Assembly (NCBI RefSeq): GCF_000378465.1
Contig: NZ_KB899925.1
Location: forward strand, 45,094 to 109,093
Origin: Elioraea tepidiphila DSM 17972
GTDB taxonomy: Bacteria > Pseudomonadota > Alphaproteobacteria > Acetobacterales > Acetobacteraceae
Direction of reading: 5' to 3'
Length of the DNA stretch: 64,000 bases
The notes beneath the pieces were generated by a model. It had not been told where the DNA came from, searched no databases, and saw only the letters and a list, made by a program, of their open reading frames with translations. How positions within the stretch are numbered: the first letter of the stretch is position 1; each line of letters starts with the position of its first letter. This document shows positions 38,938 through 48,138 of the stretch, piece by piece. The position numbers were made by a program, and so were the translations under genes.

Positions 38938-39954
38938 TCAGGCCGCCTTCAGCACGGTGGCGAGCTTGGCGGCCGCGGTCGGCTTGTCCACCTGCTCGAT
39001 CGCGGCGAGCTCGGCGGCGAGGCGGTCCATCGCCTGCTCGTAGATCTGCCGCTCGCTGAAGGACTGGTCGGGCTGGCCGGCGTTGCGGTGCAGGTCGCGC
39101 ACCACCTCGGCGATCGCGATCGGATCGCCCGAGTTGATCTTCGCCTCGTACTCCTGGGCGCGCCGGCTCCACATCGTGCGCTTCACGCGCGCGCGGCCCT
39201 TCAGCGTCGAGAGCGCCAGGTCGATCGCCTTGCGCGAGGAGAGCTTGCGCAGCCCCGCCGTCTTCGCCTTCGCGACCGGCACGCGGAGCACCATCCGGTT
39301 CTCCTCGAACTCGACCACGATCAGGGGGAGCCGGTGGCCGGCGATCTCCTCGGTGACGATGCCGGTGACGCGGCCGACACCGTGGGTCGGATAGACCACG
39401 TGATCACCGACGGCGAATTCCGGTTGCGGGGCCGCCGCCGGCGGCTCACCGGCAGGAGCCGCATTGGCGTTGGCGGCGACCGGCGGCTTGGCGGGAACCG
39501 GCTTCTTCGGCGGCAGTGGCCGATCGGCCACGGGCGCGGCGACCGGCGCGGCAGCGACAGCGGGGGCGGCCGCCACGACCGGTGCCGGTGCCGGCGGCGC
39601 TGGCGGCGGAGTGGCCGGCGCGGGCTTCGCCGCAGCCGCTGGCTTGGGCTTGGCGGTCGATGCAGGGGCCGGCTTCGCCGCCGCGACCTTCGGCGCGGGG
39701 GCGGGCTTCGCCTCCTTCACCGGAGGCTTGGCCGGTGCCGATGTCTTCGGCGCGGGCTTGGCAGAGGCCTTGGCAGCGGGCTTCGCCGCCGGCTTCGGGA
39801 CAGCTTTCACGGGCGGCTTGGCGGCCGCCTTGGGCATCGGCTTCGTCGTCTTTGCCGCGGACTTGGTTGCCGGGCGCGCAGACTTGCGCGCCGCAGGCTT
39901 GGCGGTCGCACCCTTCCCCGTCACTTTGGTCCTTCCCGTCGTCTTCGTGGCCAT
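38938..39954 (-). CDS. carD: CarD-family transcriptional regulator with long H1-like tail
   Basis: 338 aa. Residues about 175-335 are a CarD/CdnL domain: FAVGDHVVYPTHGVGRVTGI, an RNA-polymerase-binding Tudor-like start, then LRKLSSRKAIDLALSTLKG, KRTMWSRRAQEYEAKINSGD and IAIAEVVRDLHRN. It binds RNA polymerase and stabilises open complexes. The first about 170 residues consist of Lys, Ala and Pro repeats (AAKPPVKAVPKPAAKPAAKA), like histone H1 tails, absent from ordinary CarD (about 165 aa). Start at 39954 chosen as the first Met before the basic tail. Confidence 0.92.
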   Translation of the reverse strand: MATKTTGRTKVTGKGATAKPAARKSARPATKSAAKTTKPMPKAAAKPPVKAVPKPAAKPAAKASAKPAPKTSAPAKPPVKEAKPAPAPKVAAAKPAPASTAKPKPAAAAKPAPATPPPAPPAPAPVVAAAPAVAAAPVAAPVADRPLPPKKPVPAKPPVAANANAAPAGEPPAAAPQPEFAVGDHVVYPTHGVGRVTGIVTEEIAGHRLPLIVVEFEENRMVLRVPVAKAKTAGLRKLSSRKAIDLALSTLKGRARVKRTMWSRRAQEYEAKINSGDPIAIAEVVRDLHRNAGQPDQSFSERQIYEQAMDRLAAELAAIEQVDKPTAAAKLATVLKAA

Positions 39955-40146
39955 CGCCCGAAATCTGCTCGAAGCCCCGCGGGCGCCACCCCGGTCCGAA
40001 AACACAACCCCTGCACCGCGGCGGGCAGCCGCAGACGGCACAGGCGGTCAACGGACGGTGATGGCGGCCCTCACGGCCAGACTTGAAATATAGCAGCAAT
40101 CGCGACGGATTTCAGCCCCCGCCTGGGCATGGCGGGGTCGATCTGT

Positions 40147-40479
40147 TCAGGGCGTTCCGGGCTCCGGACTGAACAGCCTCATCTTGTCGGGCTTGCCCTT
40201 CCACTCGTCTGCATCAGCCGGGGGCTCGCCCTTTCGGGTTATGTTGGGCCAGAGTTGCGCATACTGTCGGTTGTGTTCCACCCATGCCACTGCACGCTGC
40301 TCCGTATCCGGCAGGATCGCCTCGGCCGGGCATTCGGGTTCGCACACCCCGCAATCGATGCACTCGTCGGGGTGGATCACCAGCATGTTCTCGCCGACAT
40401 AGAAACAGTCGACCGGACAGACCTCGACGCAGTCCATGTACTTGCAGCGGATGCAGGCATCGGTGACGACGTAGGTCAT
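40147..40479 (-). CDS. fdxA: seven-iron ferredoxin FdxA
   Basis: 110 aa. Cysteine pattern for one 3Fe-4S and one 4Fe-4S cluster: [20 protein letters not shown] near the N-terminus and [18 protein letters not shown] in the middle; C-terminal [17 protein letters not shown] is the usual FdxA tail. Electron carrier in the cytoplasm. Sits upstream of carD as in many alphaproteobacteria. The compound repeat copy B starts 14 bp upstream of its start codon, so its promoter must be within or beyond the repeat. Confidence 0.95.
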   Translation of the reverse strand: MTYVVTDACIRCKYMDCVEVCPVDCFYVGENMLVIHPDECIDCGVCEPECPAEAILPDTEQRAVAWVEHNRQYAQLWPNITRKGEPPADADEWKGKPDKMRLFSPEPGTP

Positions 40480-40493
40480 GCGGCGCTCCAGTC

Positions 40494-40621
40494 ATACCGG
40501 CTCGCCGAGAGTCAAACCTTCGGCGAGCCGGTATCGGGGGTTTGGTTCGCGCGCGGCCGCCCCACCAGCCCCGCGCGCGATCCTCGCTTGCCGAAGATTG
40601 AACCTTCGGCAAGCGAGGATC
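40494..40621. repeat. compound palindromic repeat, copy B (inverted relative to copy A)
   Basis: Hairpin arms 40494-40508 and 40520-40534 (15 pairs, ATACCGGCTCGCCGA), core 40549-40578, second hairpin with perfect 18-bp arms 40579-40596 and 40604-40621 (GATCCTCGCTTGCCGAAG). The core is the reverse complement of the copy A core with three differences in 30. It separates fdxA from the S4-domain gene. No coding potential. Confidence 0.8.
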
Positions 40622-40674
40622 AGCCGGCTGCACTTGGGGCAAACCGTGCTGCGGCGCAAGAGTGCGGCAGCATG

Positions 40675-40974
40675 TCAGCCCGGCGGCGGTTCGAGGTCCT
40701 CGTAGAGCTGGCGCGCCTCCTCGGCGGGCCCGCGCCGATTGCCAAGCGCCAGCACGCGCACTACGCGCACCGAGGGGCCGATGCCGAAGGTCAGCACATC
40801 GCCCGGGCGGACGCGCGCATGCGCCTTCTCGGTGCGCTGGCGGTTGATGCGGATGCGCCCCTGCTCGGCGAGCCGCGCGGCCGCCGCCCTGGTCTTGATG
40901 AAGCGCGCGCACCAGAGCCAGCGGTCGAGCCGCTGCCAGCCGAGCGCTCCGTCCTCCGGGTCGTCGGCGCTCAC
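40675..40974 (-). CDS. S4-domain RNA-binding protein (Hsp15/HslR-like)
   Basis: 99 aa: QRLDRWLWCARFIKTRAAAA, EQGRIRINRQRTEKAHARV, RPGDVLTFGI form a complete S4 domain as in Hsp15, which binds stalled 50S subunits carrying nascent chains. GTG start overlaps the helicase stop by 4 bp (GTGA). Confidence 0.9.
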   Translation of the reverse strand: MSADDPEDGALGWQRLDRWLWCARFIKTRAAAARLAEQGRIRINRQRTEKAHARVRPGDVLTFGIGPSVRVVRVLALGNRRGPAEEARQLYEDLEPPPG

Positions 40975-43448
40975 GCCTTGGCGCGGAGGGACGCAAGGGC
41001 GGCGAACGGCCCGTCGCCCCCGCCCCGCGACTCGGCGGGCGGTGCGGCGGGGGCGCGGCGGCGGGCGCGTACCATGATCGCCCCGTCCTCGCCCGGGCGG
41101 AGCGCGAAGCCGAGGCCGCGCAGCACGGCGGGCAGTTCGCCCGCGCGGCAGCCGAGCCGGCTCGGCAGGCCGGACGGCAGCGCCTGGGCGCCGGCGCGGG
41201 TCAGGCGGGCGAGCTCGGCGCCGACCCGCTCGGCGACATCGAGCCGCACCGCCACCGGGCCGAGGCGCAGAAACCCGAGCATCTCCACCCAGCCCTCGGG
41301 CCAGGACCCGTCGGGCCGAACCGCGACGGTGCCAGCCGTCGGCAGCGGCGGCTGGACGACCCCGCGCCGGACCGCCCAGAGCCGGGCCCTGAGCGCGGTC
41401 GCGCCCGGGCGCAGCAGCGCGGGCAGGAATGCCGCATGCCGGCCGAGCCGCACGCCGAGCGCCTTCAGCCGGCCGCGATCGAGCCCGGTCGCGATGACCT
41501 GCTCGCGCGGCACCACGCCCAGCCCCTCCTCCAGCAGATGCGCAAGCCCGCGCAGCGCCGGGTCGGCGGCCGCCGGGCCGAGTGCCAGCAGCGGCCCGAG
41601 CGTTGCCGCGATCCGCGCCGCGAGCCAGGCGGCGAGGCGTGCCCGGATGCGCTCGCGCTGCGCGCCGTCGAGGAACTCGCCCCCCGGCACCTCGACCAGC
41701 GGCCGCAGCGCCGAGGCGCCCGGCTTGAGCCGCGCCACCTCCGCGCCGCGCCAGGCGATCCGGCCGGCGGCGGTGAACGCGAAGGCCGTGTCCTCGTCAG
41801 CCTCCAGCGCCGCGACCCGCCGCGGCACCTCGGCCGCCATCGCCCGGCGCGCGGCGCGCAGCACGGCCTGCTTGCCGACGCCCTCGGCCTCGGGGTCCGG
41901 GTGGAACACGAAGCCGTCCACCCGCCCGACCGCGTGGCCCTCGACCACCACCGTGCCGTCGCGCGTCACCGCCGAAAGAAGCTCCGCGTCCGACGCGGCA
42001 TCGAGCCGGCGGATCAGGTGCGCCGCACGGCGATCGACGAAGCGCGCGGTGAGGGTCTCGTGCAGCGCGTCCGAGATCCGATCCTCGAGCGCGCGGCAGC
42101 GCTCGATCAGCGGCGCCGGTTCGGCGAGCCAGCCCGGCCGCCCGGCGATATAGGACCAGGTGCGCACCGAGGCGATGCGCGCCATCAGCGTGTCGAGCTC
42201 GCCATCGGTGCGGTCGAGCACGTCGAGCTCGCGGTTCACCCAGCCGGGATCGACGCGGTGCGGGGCCTCGCGCAGGAAACGGAAGATTCGAGCGCAGATG
42301 CGGGCGTGGGAATCGTCGCCGAGGCGCCGATAGTCCGGCACCTGACAGGCATCCCAGAGCAGGGCCACCGCCTCGCGGCCACGGGCGCGCCCGGCGGTAT
42401 CCGGGTCGCGCGCGAGGCTAGCGAGGGCGAGATGGTCGGCGGCGTCCGGCCCGCGCACGAGGCCGGGGCCGGGTGGCGGCCGGTCGAGGGCCGCGAGCAG
42501 CGCGCCGACGCTCTGGAAGTCGAGGCGGCTGTTGCGCCAGACGAGGTGATCGAGCGGGTCGAAGCGGTGCGCCTCGACCGCCTCGACAATCTCGGCGCCG
42601 AGGGCCGGCGCCTCGGCGGTGGTGCCGAAGGAGCCGTCCGCCATGCCGCGCCCGGCCCGCCCGGCGATCTGCGCGACCTCGGTGGCATAGAGCCCGCGCG
42701 CGCGATGCCCGTCGAACTTGGCGAGGCCGGCGAAGGCGACATGGTTCACGTCCATGTTCAGCCCCATGCCGATCGCATCGGTCGCGACCAGGAAATCCAC
42801 CTCCTTGGCCTGGTACATCGCGACCTGGGCGTTGCGGGTGCGCGGGCTGAGCCGGCCCATCACCACCGCGCAGCCGCCGCGCCGGCGACGCAGCGCCTCG
42901 GCGATCGCGTAGACCTCGGCCGCCGAGAAGGCGACGATGGCCGAGCGCGGCGGCAGGCGCGAGAGCTTGGCATGCCCGGCATAGGCGAGGGCGGAGAGCC
43001 GCGGGCGGGTCTCGATCTCGGCCTCGGGGACGAGACGGCGGAGCAGCGGGCGGATCGTCTCGGCGCCGAGAAACATGGTCTCCGCGCGCCCGCGCGCGTG
43101 CAGCAGCCGGTCGGTGAAGACGTGGCCGCGATCGGGATCGGCGCAGAGCTGGATCTCGTCGACCGCGAGGAAGGCGAACGGGCGATCCAGCGGCATCGCC
43201 TCGACCGTGCAGCAGAACCAGCGCGCGCCCGGCGGGACGATCTTCTCCTCGCCCGTGACGAGGGCGACGCGGGCCGGCCCCATGCGCGCGGCGATCCGGT
43301 CGTAGTTCTCGCGCGCGAGCAGCCGCAGCGGGAAGCCGATCACGCCCGTGGCATGGGCGAGCATCCGCTCGATCGCGAGATGGGTCTTGCCGGTGTTGGT
43401 CGGGCCCAGCACGGCCCGGACGCGGGCAGACTCGACGGCCCCGTGCAT
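40971..43448 (-). CDS. Suv3-like ATP-dependent RNA helicase
   Basis: 825 aa. Helicase motifs: Walker A LGPTNTGKTHLAIERM near residue 15, FLAVDEIQLCADPDRGH (DEIQ in place of DEAD, as in Suv3), FLGAETIRPLL, VVMGRLSPRTRNAQVAMY, ATDAIGMGLNMDVNHVAF and QIAGRAGRG. The C-terminal 450 residues are the alphaproteobacterial extension. Mitochondrial Suv3 relatives unwind RNA with PNPase; the bacterial role is inferred. The ATG at 43448 was chosen at the domain edge. Confidence 0.9.
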   Translation of the reverse strand: MHGAVESARVRAVLGPTNTGKTHLAIERMLAHATGVIGFPLRLLARENYDRIAARMGPARVALVTGEEKIVPPGARWFCCTVEAMPLDRPFAFLAVDEIQLCADPDRGHVFTDRLLHARGRAETMFLGAETIRPLLRRLVPEAEIETRPRLSALAYAGHAKLSRLPPRSAIVAFSAAEVYAIAEALRRRRGGCAVVMGRLSPRTRNAQVAMYQAKEVDFLVATDAIGMGLNMDVNHVAFAGLAKFDGHRARGLYATEVAQIAGRAGRGMADGSFGTTAEAPALGAEIVEAVEAHRFDPLDHLVWRNSRLDFQSVGALLAALDRPPPGPGLVRGPDAADHLALASLARDPDTAGRARGREAVALLWDACQVPDYRRLGDDSHARICARIFRFLREAPHRVDPGWVNRELDVLDRTDGELDTLMARIASVRTWSYIAGRPGWLAEPAPLIERCRALEDRISDALHETLTARFVDRRAAHLIRRLDAASDAELLSAVTRDGTVVVEGHAVGRVDGFVFHPDPEAEGVGKQAVLRAARRAMAAEVPRRVAALEADEDTAFAFTAAGRIAWRGAEVARLKPGASALRPLVEVPGGEFLDGAQRERIRARLAAWLAARIAATLGPLLALGPAAADPALRGLAHLLEEGLGVVPREQVIATGLDRGRLKALGVRLGRHAAFLPALLRPGATALRARLWAVRRGVVQPPLPTAGTVAVRPDGSWPEGWVEMLGFLRLGPVAVRLDVAERVGAELARLTRAGAQALPSGLPSRLGCRAGELPAVLRGLGFALRPGEDGAIMVRARRRAPAAPPAESRGGGDGPFAALASLRAKA

Positions 43449-43500
43449 GGCGCCAGACTGGACAGAGAGGGCGGGCGGGTGCAACCGCGAAGTGGCGACC

Positions 43501-44220
43501 TCAGCGCAGCGCGACCTGTCCGGCGGCGATGATCGCCCCCTGGCGCGGACGCTGCAGCACCAGCGCGATGCCGTCCGCCCCATCGGCCTCGGCGGCACTG
43601 ACCGTCAGTTGCGCCGGCACTGCCTCGATCGCGGCCATGGGCGCGGCCCAGCGCACGACATTGGTGTGGTGCAGCGTGTGGCCGGCATTCTCGCCGTCGA
43701 ACACCTGGCGCACCTCGCTGCGCGCGAAGGCGATGACCCAGAGCTGCGCCCCGCCCTGGGGCAGCGCGAGGTCGGGGATCTCGATCCGGAGTGTCGGCGG
43801 CTGGCGGGCGGCGAGCGCGATCGTGATGGACGCGGAGGGCGGGGCGGCTGCGATCAGCCGTTCGATCGCGGGCCGGTCGTGGCCGACGGCATGGGCACTG
43901 CCCTGGACGACGAGCTGCGGCGTATAGACCGAGCGCTCCTTCATCGCCCGCGCATAGCCGCGCTGGCGCTGCACCGAGACCGGCAGGGCGAACGGATCGC
44001 GCCAGCCCATGTGGTCCCAGTACGGCACGTGGAACGACAGGGCGATGATCCCGTTGTCGCGCGCGAGCTTGGCCAGCAGCTTGTCGGCCGGCGGGCAGGC
44101 GGAGCAGCCCTGACTCGTGAACAGTTCCAGCACGACCGGGCCCCGCTCGCTGCTGGCGTCGGCAACGCGCGGGGAGACGGCGACGGCAAGGGCGAGGACG
44201 ACGAACAGCAGGCGTGCCAT
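43501..44220 (-). CDS. DUF1223 family thioredoxin-fold secreted protein
   Basis: 239 aa with a signal peptide (RLLFVVLALAVAVSPRVADA). DUF1223 signature: VVLELFTSQGCSACPPADKLL with a CxxC (CSAC) in a thioredoxin-like fold, HVPYWDHMGWRDPFA, YTPQLVVQG and HTLHHTNVV. Likely a periplasmic thiol-disulfide protein; substrate unknown. It is divergent from the MFS gene. Confidence 0.92.
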   Translation of the reverse strand: MARLLFVVLALAVAVSPRVADASSERGPVVLELFTSQGCSACPPADKLLAKLARDNGIIALSFHVPYWDHMGWRDPFALPVSVQRQRGYARAMKERSVYTPQLVVQGSAHAVGHDRPAIERLIAAAPPSASITIALAARQPPTLRIEIPDLALPQGGAQLWVIAFARSEVRQVFDGENAGHTLHHTNVVRWAAPMAAIEAVPAQLTVSAAEADGADGIALVLQRPRQGAIIAAGQVALR

Positions 44221-44380
44221 GGCGGAGAACAATCGGCGGGCCGCAGCCGATGGCCAAGCCACACGCGCGTGAAGCGCGCCACAGGTGTGGCCGATCGGCA
44301 TCACGATCCGGTTGACGCCCGCGTCGTTCAGCCGCCTCCCCCGCTTGCGGTGCGGCCGGCCCCTCCGTAAGCGGGCGGCC

Positions 44381-45526
44381 ATGACCCCGGCGCGACGGCT
44401 GGCCCTGTTCTACGCGACGGCCTTCGCCGGACCCGGGGCGTCCCTGCCCTTCCTGCCGCCCTTCCTTGGCTCGCGCGGCCTCGGGGCGGAGGCGATCGGA
44501 CGGACGCTCGCGCTCGCCATGCTGGCGCGCCTGGTGGTCGCGCCCAGCGCCGCTGCGCTCGCCGATCGGCTCGGCGAGCGCCGGCGCGTGGTGTTCGTGT
44601 TTGCGGGGCTGGCGGTGGCGGCGAGTGGGCTGCTGCTGGTGCCGGTGCCGTGGGTGCTGGCGCTCGCGGTGGTGCTGTCGGGGGCGGCGACCGCGCCGTT
44701 GATCCCGATTGCGGATTCGCTCGCGGTGCGCGCGGCGGCGAGCGGGCACGGCGATTTCGGACGGATGCGCGCGGCGGGCTCCGTCTCCTTCATGGCGGTG
44801 ACCGGGCTCGCCGGCGTGCTGATCGGCGCCGGCGGCGACGTCGCGCTGCCGCTGCTGCTGCTCGCCTGCCAGGCGGCGGTCGTGCTCGCGAGCCTCGGCC
44901 TGCCCACCCTCGGCATCGGCCGGGCCGCGCCGGGGGGGCTGGGGGCGCTCGCGCTGCTGCGCAACCGCGGCTTCGTGCTGCTGCTGATCGTCTCCGGCCT
45001 GATCCAGGGCAGCCACGCGCTGTACTACGCCTTCTCCGCGCTGCACTGGGGACGCGCCGGCCTCGGCCCGCCGCTGATCGGCGCGCTCTGGGTCGAGAGC
45101 GTCCTGGTCGAGGTGCTGCTGCTGACCTTCGGCCGTGGGGTGGTCTCGCGGCTCGGGCCGGTGCGGCTGCTCGCGGCGGGCGCGTCTGCGGCGGTGGTCC
45201 GCTGGATCGGCACTGCGCTGACCACCGCCCCGCTCGCGCTGGCGGTCCTGCAACCGCTGCACGCGGCGAGCTTTGCGATGACCATGCTCGGCGCCGCCCA
45301 ACTCATCGGCCGGCTGGTGCCGCCGGAGCGCGGCGCGACGGCGCAGAGCCTGCACGCCTCGTTCGGCCCGGGACTCGCGACCGCGCTGCTCACCCAGGTG
45401 TCGGGGGTGCTCTACGCGCGGCTCGAGGGAGGGGCGTTCCTGGTCATGGCCGCGGTCGCGGCGGTTGCACTGCCGGTGATTGCGGCACTTGCGTATGCGG
45501 CCGGGTCGGAACGGCCGGGACGCTGA
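44381..45526 (+). CDS. MFS transporter (PPP/HcaT-like family)
   Basis: 381 aa, about 12 membrane segments. N-terminal RRLALFYATAFAGPGASLPF then LPPFLGSRGLGAEAIG and LADRLGERRRVVF (the loop 2-3 motif) are typical of the MFS_1-like group with HcaT and LacY-type proteins; SALHWGRAGLGPPLIGALW repeats the pattern in the second half. Substrate unknown. The 160-bp gap to the divergent DUF1223 gene holds a nested inverted repeat (44258-44291). Confidence 0.85.
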   Translation: MTPARRLALFYATAFAGPGASLPFLPPFLGSRGLGAEAIGRTLALAMLARLVVAPSAAALADRLGERRRVVFVFAGLAVAASGLLLVPVPWVLALAVVLSGAATAPLIPIADSLAVRAAASGHGDFGRMRAAGSVSFMAVTGLAGVLIGAGGDVALPLLLLACQAAVVLASLGLPTLGIGRAAPGGLGALALLRNRGFVLLLIVSGLIQGSHALYYAFSALHWGRAGLGPPLIGALWVESVLVEVLLLTFGRGVVSRLGPVRLLAAGASAAVVRWIGTALTTAPLALAVLQPLHAASFAMTMLGAAQLIGRLVPPERGATAQSLHASFGPGLATALLTQVSGVLYARLEGGAFLVMAAVAAVALPVIAALAYAAGSERPGR

Positions 45527-45746
45527 GCAACCGCGACGGGGCGGGACAGGAGCCATTTCGCGCACTGCCGTGTCGCCGGTGCGTCTCGCCGCGCGGGGCG
45601 TGCGGTTCTCGTTGAGGGCCGTCATCACCGCGTACCCGAGCGAGACCATCGCGCCTCATGACACGCGCGGTTTCACCTCCATCATGACGGTGCAGCCCGC
45701 GCGCGGACGTTGGGCCGGACCGGGCGATCCGCGCGCGCCAAGTGGG

Positions 45747-46580
45747 TCACGAGGTCGGGCGGCGGGCCGCCGCCTGGGCAACCCAGTCGGACAGGCCAGC
45801 CTGCCACATCGCGTCGATGCTGTTGTGCCCTGCGCCCGGAACGATGTGCATCTCGGCACGCACGCCGCGCGCGCTGAGCTTCTCGATGTAGCTGCGCTTC
45901 TGCGACGGAAAGGCATTGGTGTCGTTCCCGCCGGTGTAGCCGACCACATGCGTCGTCGTGGGGACCGAGTCCGCCAGGCGATACGGATCGAGGCTCCGTG
46001 TCCAGGGTTGGCGGCCGAACCCATCACGCCATGCGCCGATGTTGCAGTTGCACGCCAGCAGGGCCGCCGCGTCGATCAGGCCCGGATCGCGCGCCAGGAT
46101 GTTGGCGATCGTCGCGGCACCGCCGGAATGCCCGACGGCGATCACGCGGGTTGCGCCGGTCTCGCGCTTCAGCGCCCGGATCGCGCCGGCCATGATGTCC
46201 ATGTTCGCGGCGGTGTACTGGTCGGTGCGATTGTAGTTGGTGCCGGAGGAGGTGTTGCCCGCGCCGTCCGGATAGCCCGGGCGCACCAGTGCGACCACCG
46301 CCGCTTCCGGCACGCGATCGGCAATGCGGCTCGTGAAAGGGAAATGGTAGCTCGCGGGGCCGCCCGACGAGACGTCACCGTGCAGCATGACGATCAGTAT
46401 GTCGCTGGTCGCCTGGCCGTAGCGCCGCACGGCGATGCAGCCGCGCCCGTCCGCCTCGACGCGTTGCGGTCCCTCGCAGGCTGGCGGCACGCTGCCCGTA
46501 GCCGGGCGCTGGGCGGCAGGGTCGGTGGTGCAGGCGGCGAGCAGGGAGAATGCAGCGGCAAGCGGGACGGCACGTCGCAT
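45747..46580 (-). CDS. lipoprotein alpha/beta-hydrolase
   Basis: 277 aa with a lipoprotein signal (LAAAFSLLAACTT). Alpha/beta-hydrolase fold: ILIVMLHGDVSSGG (oxyanion strand), VALVRPGYPDGAGN, nucleophile elbow VIAVGHSGGAATIA (GHSGG), late His in VPGAGHNSID. CNCNIG adds two Cys near the cap. Substrate unknown, an esterase or peptidase of the envelope. Own promoter at 46613-46641. Confidence 0.85.
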   Translation of the reverse strand: MRRAVPLAAAFSLLAACTTDPAAQRPATGSVPPACEGPQRVEADGRGCIAVRRYGQATSDILIVMLHGDVSSGGPASYHFPFTSRIADRVPEAAVVALVRPGYPDGAGNTSSGTNYNRTDQYTAANMDIMAGAIRALKRETGATRVIAVGHSGGAATIANILARDPGLIDAAALLACNCNIGAWRDGFGRQPWTRSLDPYRLADSVPTTTHVVGYTGGNDTNAFPSQKRSYIEKLSARGVRAEMHIVPGAGHNSIDAMWQAGLSDWVAQAAARRPTS

Positions 46581-46612
46581 GAATGCGTTCTCCCGTAATG
46601 ATACGGTAACGG

Positions 46613-46641
46613 ATTTTCCGCGATCATCTCCCGGCTGTCAA
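46613..46641 (-). promoter_or_regulatory. sigma-70 promoter of the lipoprotein hydrolase
   Basis: Minus strand TTGACA (46641-46636, consensus -35), 17-bp spacer, GAAAAT (46618-46613). Transcription would begin near 46606, about 25 bases before the start codon. Confidence 0.7.
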
Positions 46642-46669
46642 GCGTGCGGCCGGCCATGTCTTCGTCTTG

Positions 46670-47374
46670 TCACACGGAGAGGTACTGCGCCTTGATCGCC
46701 GGCTCGGCGCGCAACGCGTCGAGCGTGCCGGTCCAGCGCACGATCCCCTTCTCGATGATCGCCGCGCGGTCGGCCACGCGCTCGGCGAAATGCAGGTTCT
46801 GCTCCGACAGCACGACCGTCAGCCCGGCCGCCTTCACGGCGCGGATCGCCTCGGCCATCTGCTGCACGATCACCGGCGCGAGTCCCTCCGACGGCTCGTC
46901 GAGCAGCACCAGACGCGGGTTGCCCATCAGCGTGCGCGCGATCGTCAGCATCTGCTGCTCGCCGCCGCTCATCCGCCCGCCCGGGCGGTCCTTCATCGCC
47001 GCGAGGTTGGGAAAGATCGCGAACAGCCGCTCCGGCGTCCAGGGATCGAGCCCGTCGCGCGCGGGCTGACGGCCGACTTCCAGGTTCTCCATCACCGTGA
47101 GGTCGGTGAAGATGCGCCGATCCTCCGGCACGTAGCCGAGGCCGAGGCGCGCGATCGCGTAGGGAGGGCTGCCGGCGATCTCGACGCCGCCGAACGACAC
47201 CGACGAACCCGGGGCGGGACGCACCAGCCCCATGATCGCCTTCATGGTGGTGGACTTGCCCGCGCCGTTGCGCCCGAGCAGCACCAGAACCTCGCCGCGC
47301 GCGACCTCGAGCGCGACGTCGCGCAGGATATGCGCGCGGCCGTAGAAGGCGTTGAGTTGGCGCACGCTCAGCAT
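46670..47374 (-). CDS. livF: branched-chain amino acid-type ABC transporter ATPase LivF
   Basis: 234 aa. Walker A LLGRNGAGKSTTMKAIMGL, Q-loop GYVPEDRRIF, signature MSGGEQQMLTIARTL, Walker B LVLLDEPSEGLAPVI, and SEQNLHFAE as in LivF. Overlaps livG by one base (TGATG). Last gene of the cluster. Confidence 0.94.
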   Translation of the reverse strand: MLSVRQLNAFYGRAHILRDVALEVARGEVLVLLGRNGAGKSTTMKAIMGLVRPAPGSSVSFGGVEIAGSPPYAIARLGLGYVPEDRRIFTDLTVMENLEVGRQPARDGLDPWTPERLFAIFPNLAAMKDRPGGRMSGGEQQMLTIARTLMGNPRLVLLDEPSEGLAPVIVQQMAEAIRAVKAAGLTVVLSEQNLHFAERVADRAAIIEKGIVRWTGTLDALRAEPAIKAQYLSV

Positions 47375-48138
47375 CAGTGTCCGCCGCTCGTCTCGCCGCT
47401 GCCGAGATAGACCTCGCGCACCGCGGGATTGGCGCGGACCGAGGCCGCATCGCCCTCGGCGATCAGCGCGCCGCGATTCATCACGATGATGCGGTCGGCG
47501 TGGCCGAACACCACGTCCATGTCGTGCTCCGTGAACAGGCAGGCGAGGCCGCGCGCGCGCACCAGCGACTTCGTCAGCTCCATCAGTGCGATGCGTTCGG
47601 AGGGCGCCATGCCGGCGGTCGGCTCGTCCATCAGCAGCAGCTTCGGATCGTTCGCGAGCGCCATCGCGAGTTCGACGCGCTTGAGATCGCCATAGGCCAG
47701 CACGCCGCAGGGCCGGTCGGCCTGTTCCAGCATGCCGACCTGGGCCAGCAGCGCATCGGACTCGGCGACGAACTGCCGACGCGCGGCGCGCCAGAAGGTC
47801 CAGATGCGCCCATGATGGCTGAGGAGCGCGCACTGGACGTTCTCGCGCACCGTCATCGAGGCGAAGGTGGCGGTGATCTGGAAGGTGCGCCCCACGCCAA
47901 GGCGCCAGATCGCGCGCGGCGGCAGGCCGGTGAGCGTCTGCCCGGAGAGGCGCACCTCGCCCGCATCGGCCCGGAGCTGCCCGTTCAGCAGGTTGAAGCA
48001 GGTGGACTTGCCCGCGCCGTTGGGCCCGATCAGCGCCAGCATCTCGCCCGCGCGCACCGCGAGCGAGACGTCGTTCACCGCGTGCACGCCGCCGAACCGC
48101 TTGGAGAGGCTCCGCGCCTCCAGCACCGTCGCGCTCAT
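47374..48138 (-). CDS. livG: branched-chain amino acid-type ABC transporter ATPase LivG
   Basis: 254 aa. Walker A LIGPNGAGKSTCFNLLNGQL, GVGRTFQITATF (LivG Q-loop), Walker B LLLMDEPTAGMAPSE, FTEHDMDVVFGHADRI. The ABC signature is altered: LAYGDLKRVELAMALA in place of LSGGxxR, a known LivG variant. ATGA overlap with the fused permease gene. Confidence 0.94.
   Translation of the reverse strand: MSATVLEARSLSKRFGGVHAVNDVSLAVRAGEMLALIGPNGAGKSTCFNLLNGQLRADAGEVRLSGQTLTGLPPRAIWRLGVGRTFQITATFASMTVRENVQCALLSHHGRIWTFWRAARRQFVAESDALLAQVGMLEQADRPCGVLAYGDLKRVELAMALANDPKLLLMDEPTAGMAPSERIALMELTKSLVRARGLACLFTEHDMDVVFGHADRIIVMNRGALIAEGDAASVRANPAVREVYLGSGETSGGH

Noticed and set aside
41436..43532. 698-codon plus-strand frame opposite the helicase
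   Set aside because: Antisense shadow without domain features.
45527..45746. Possible extra gene between the MFS transporter and the lipoprotein hydrolase
   Set aside because: The frames that cross it are shadows of the neighbouring genes; no ribosome site or recognisable sequence.
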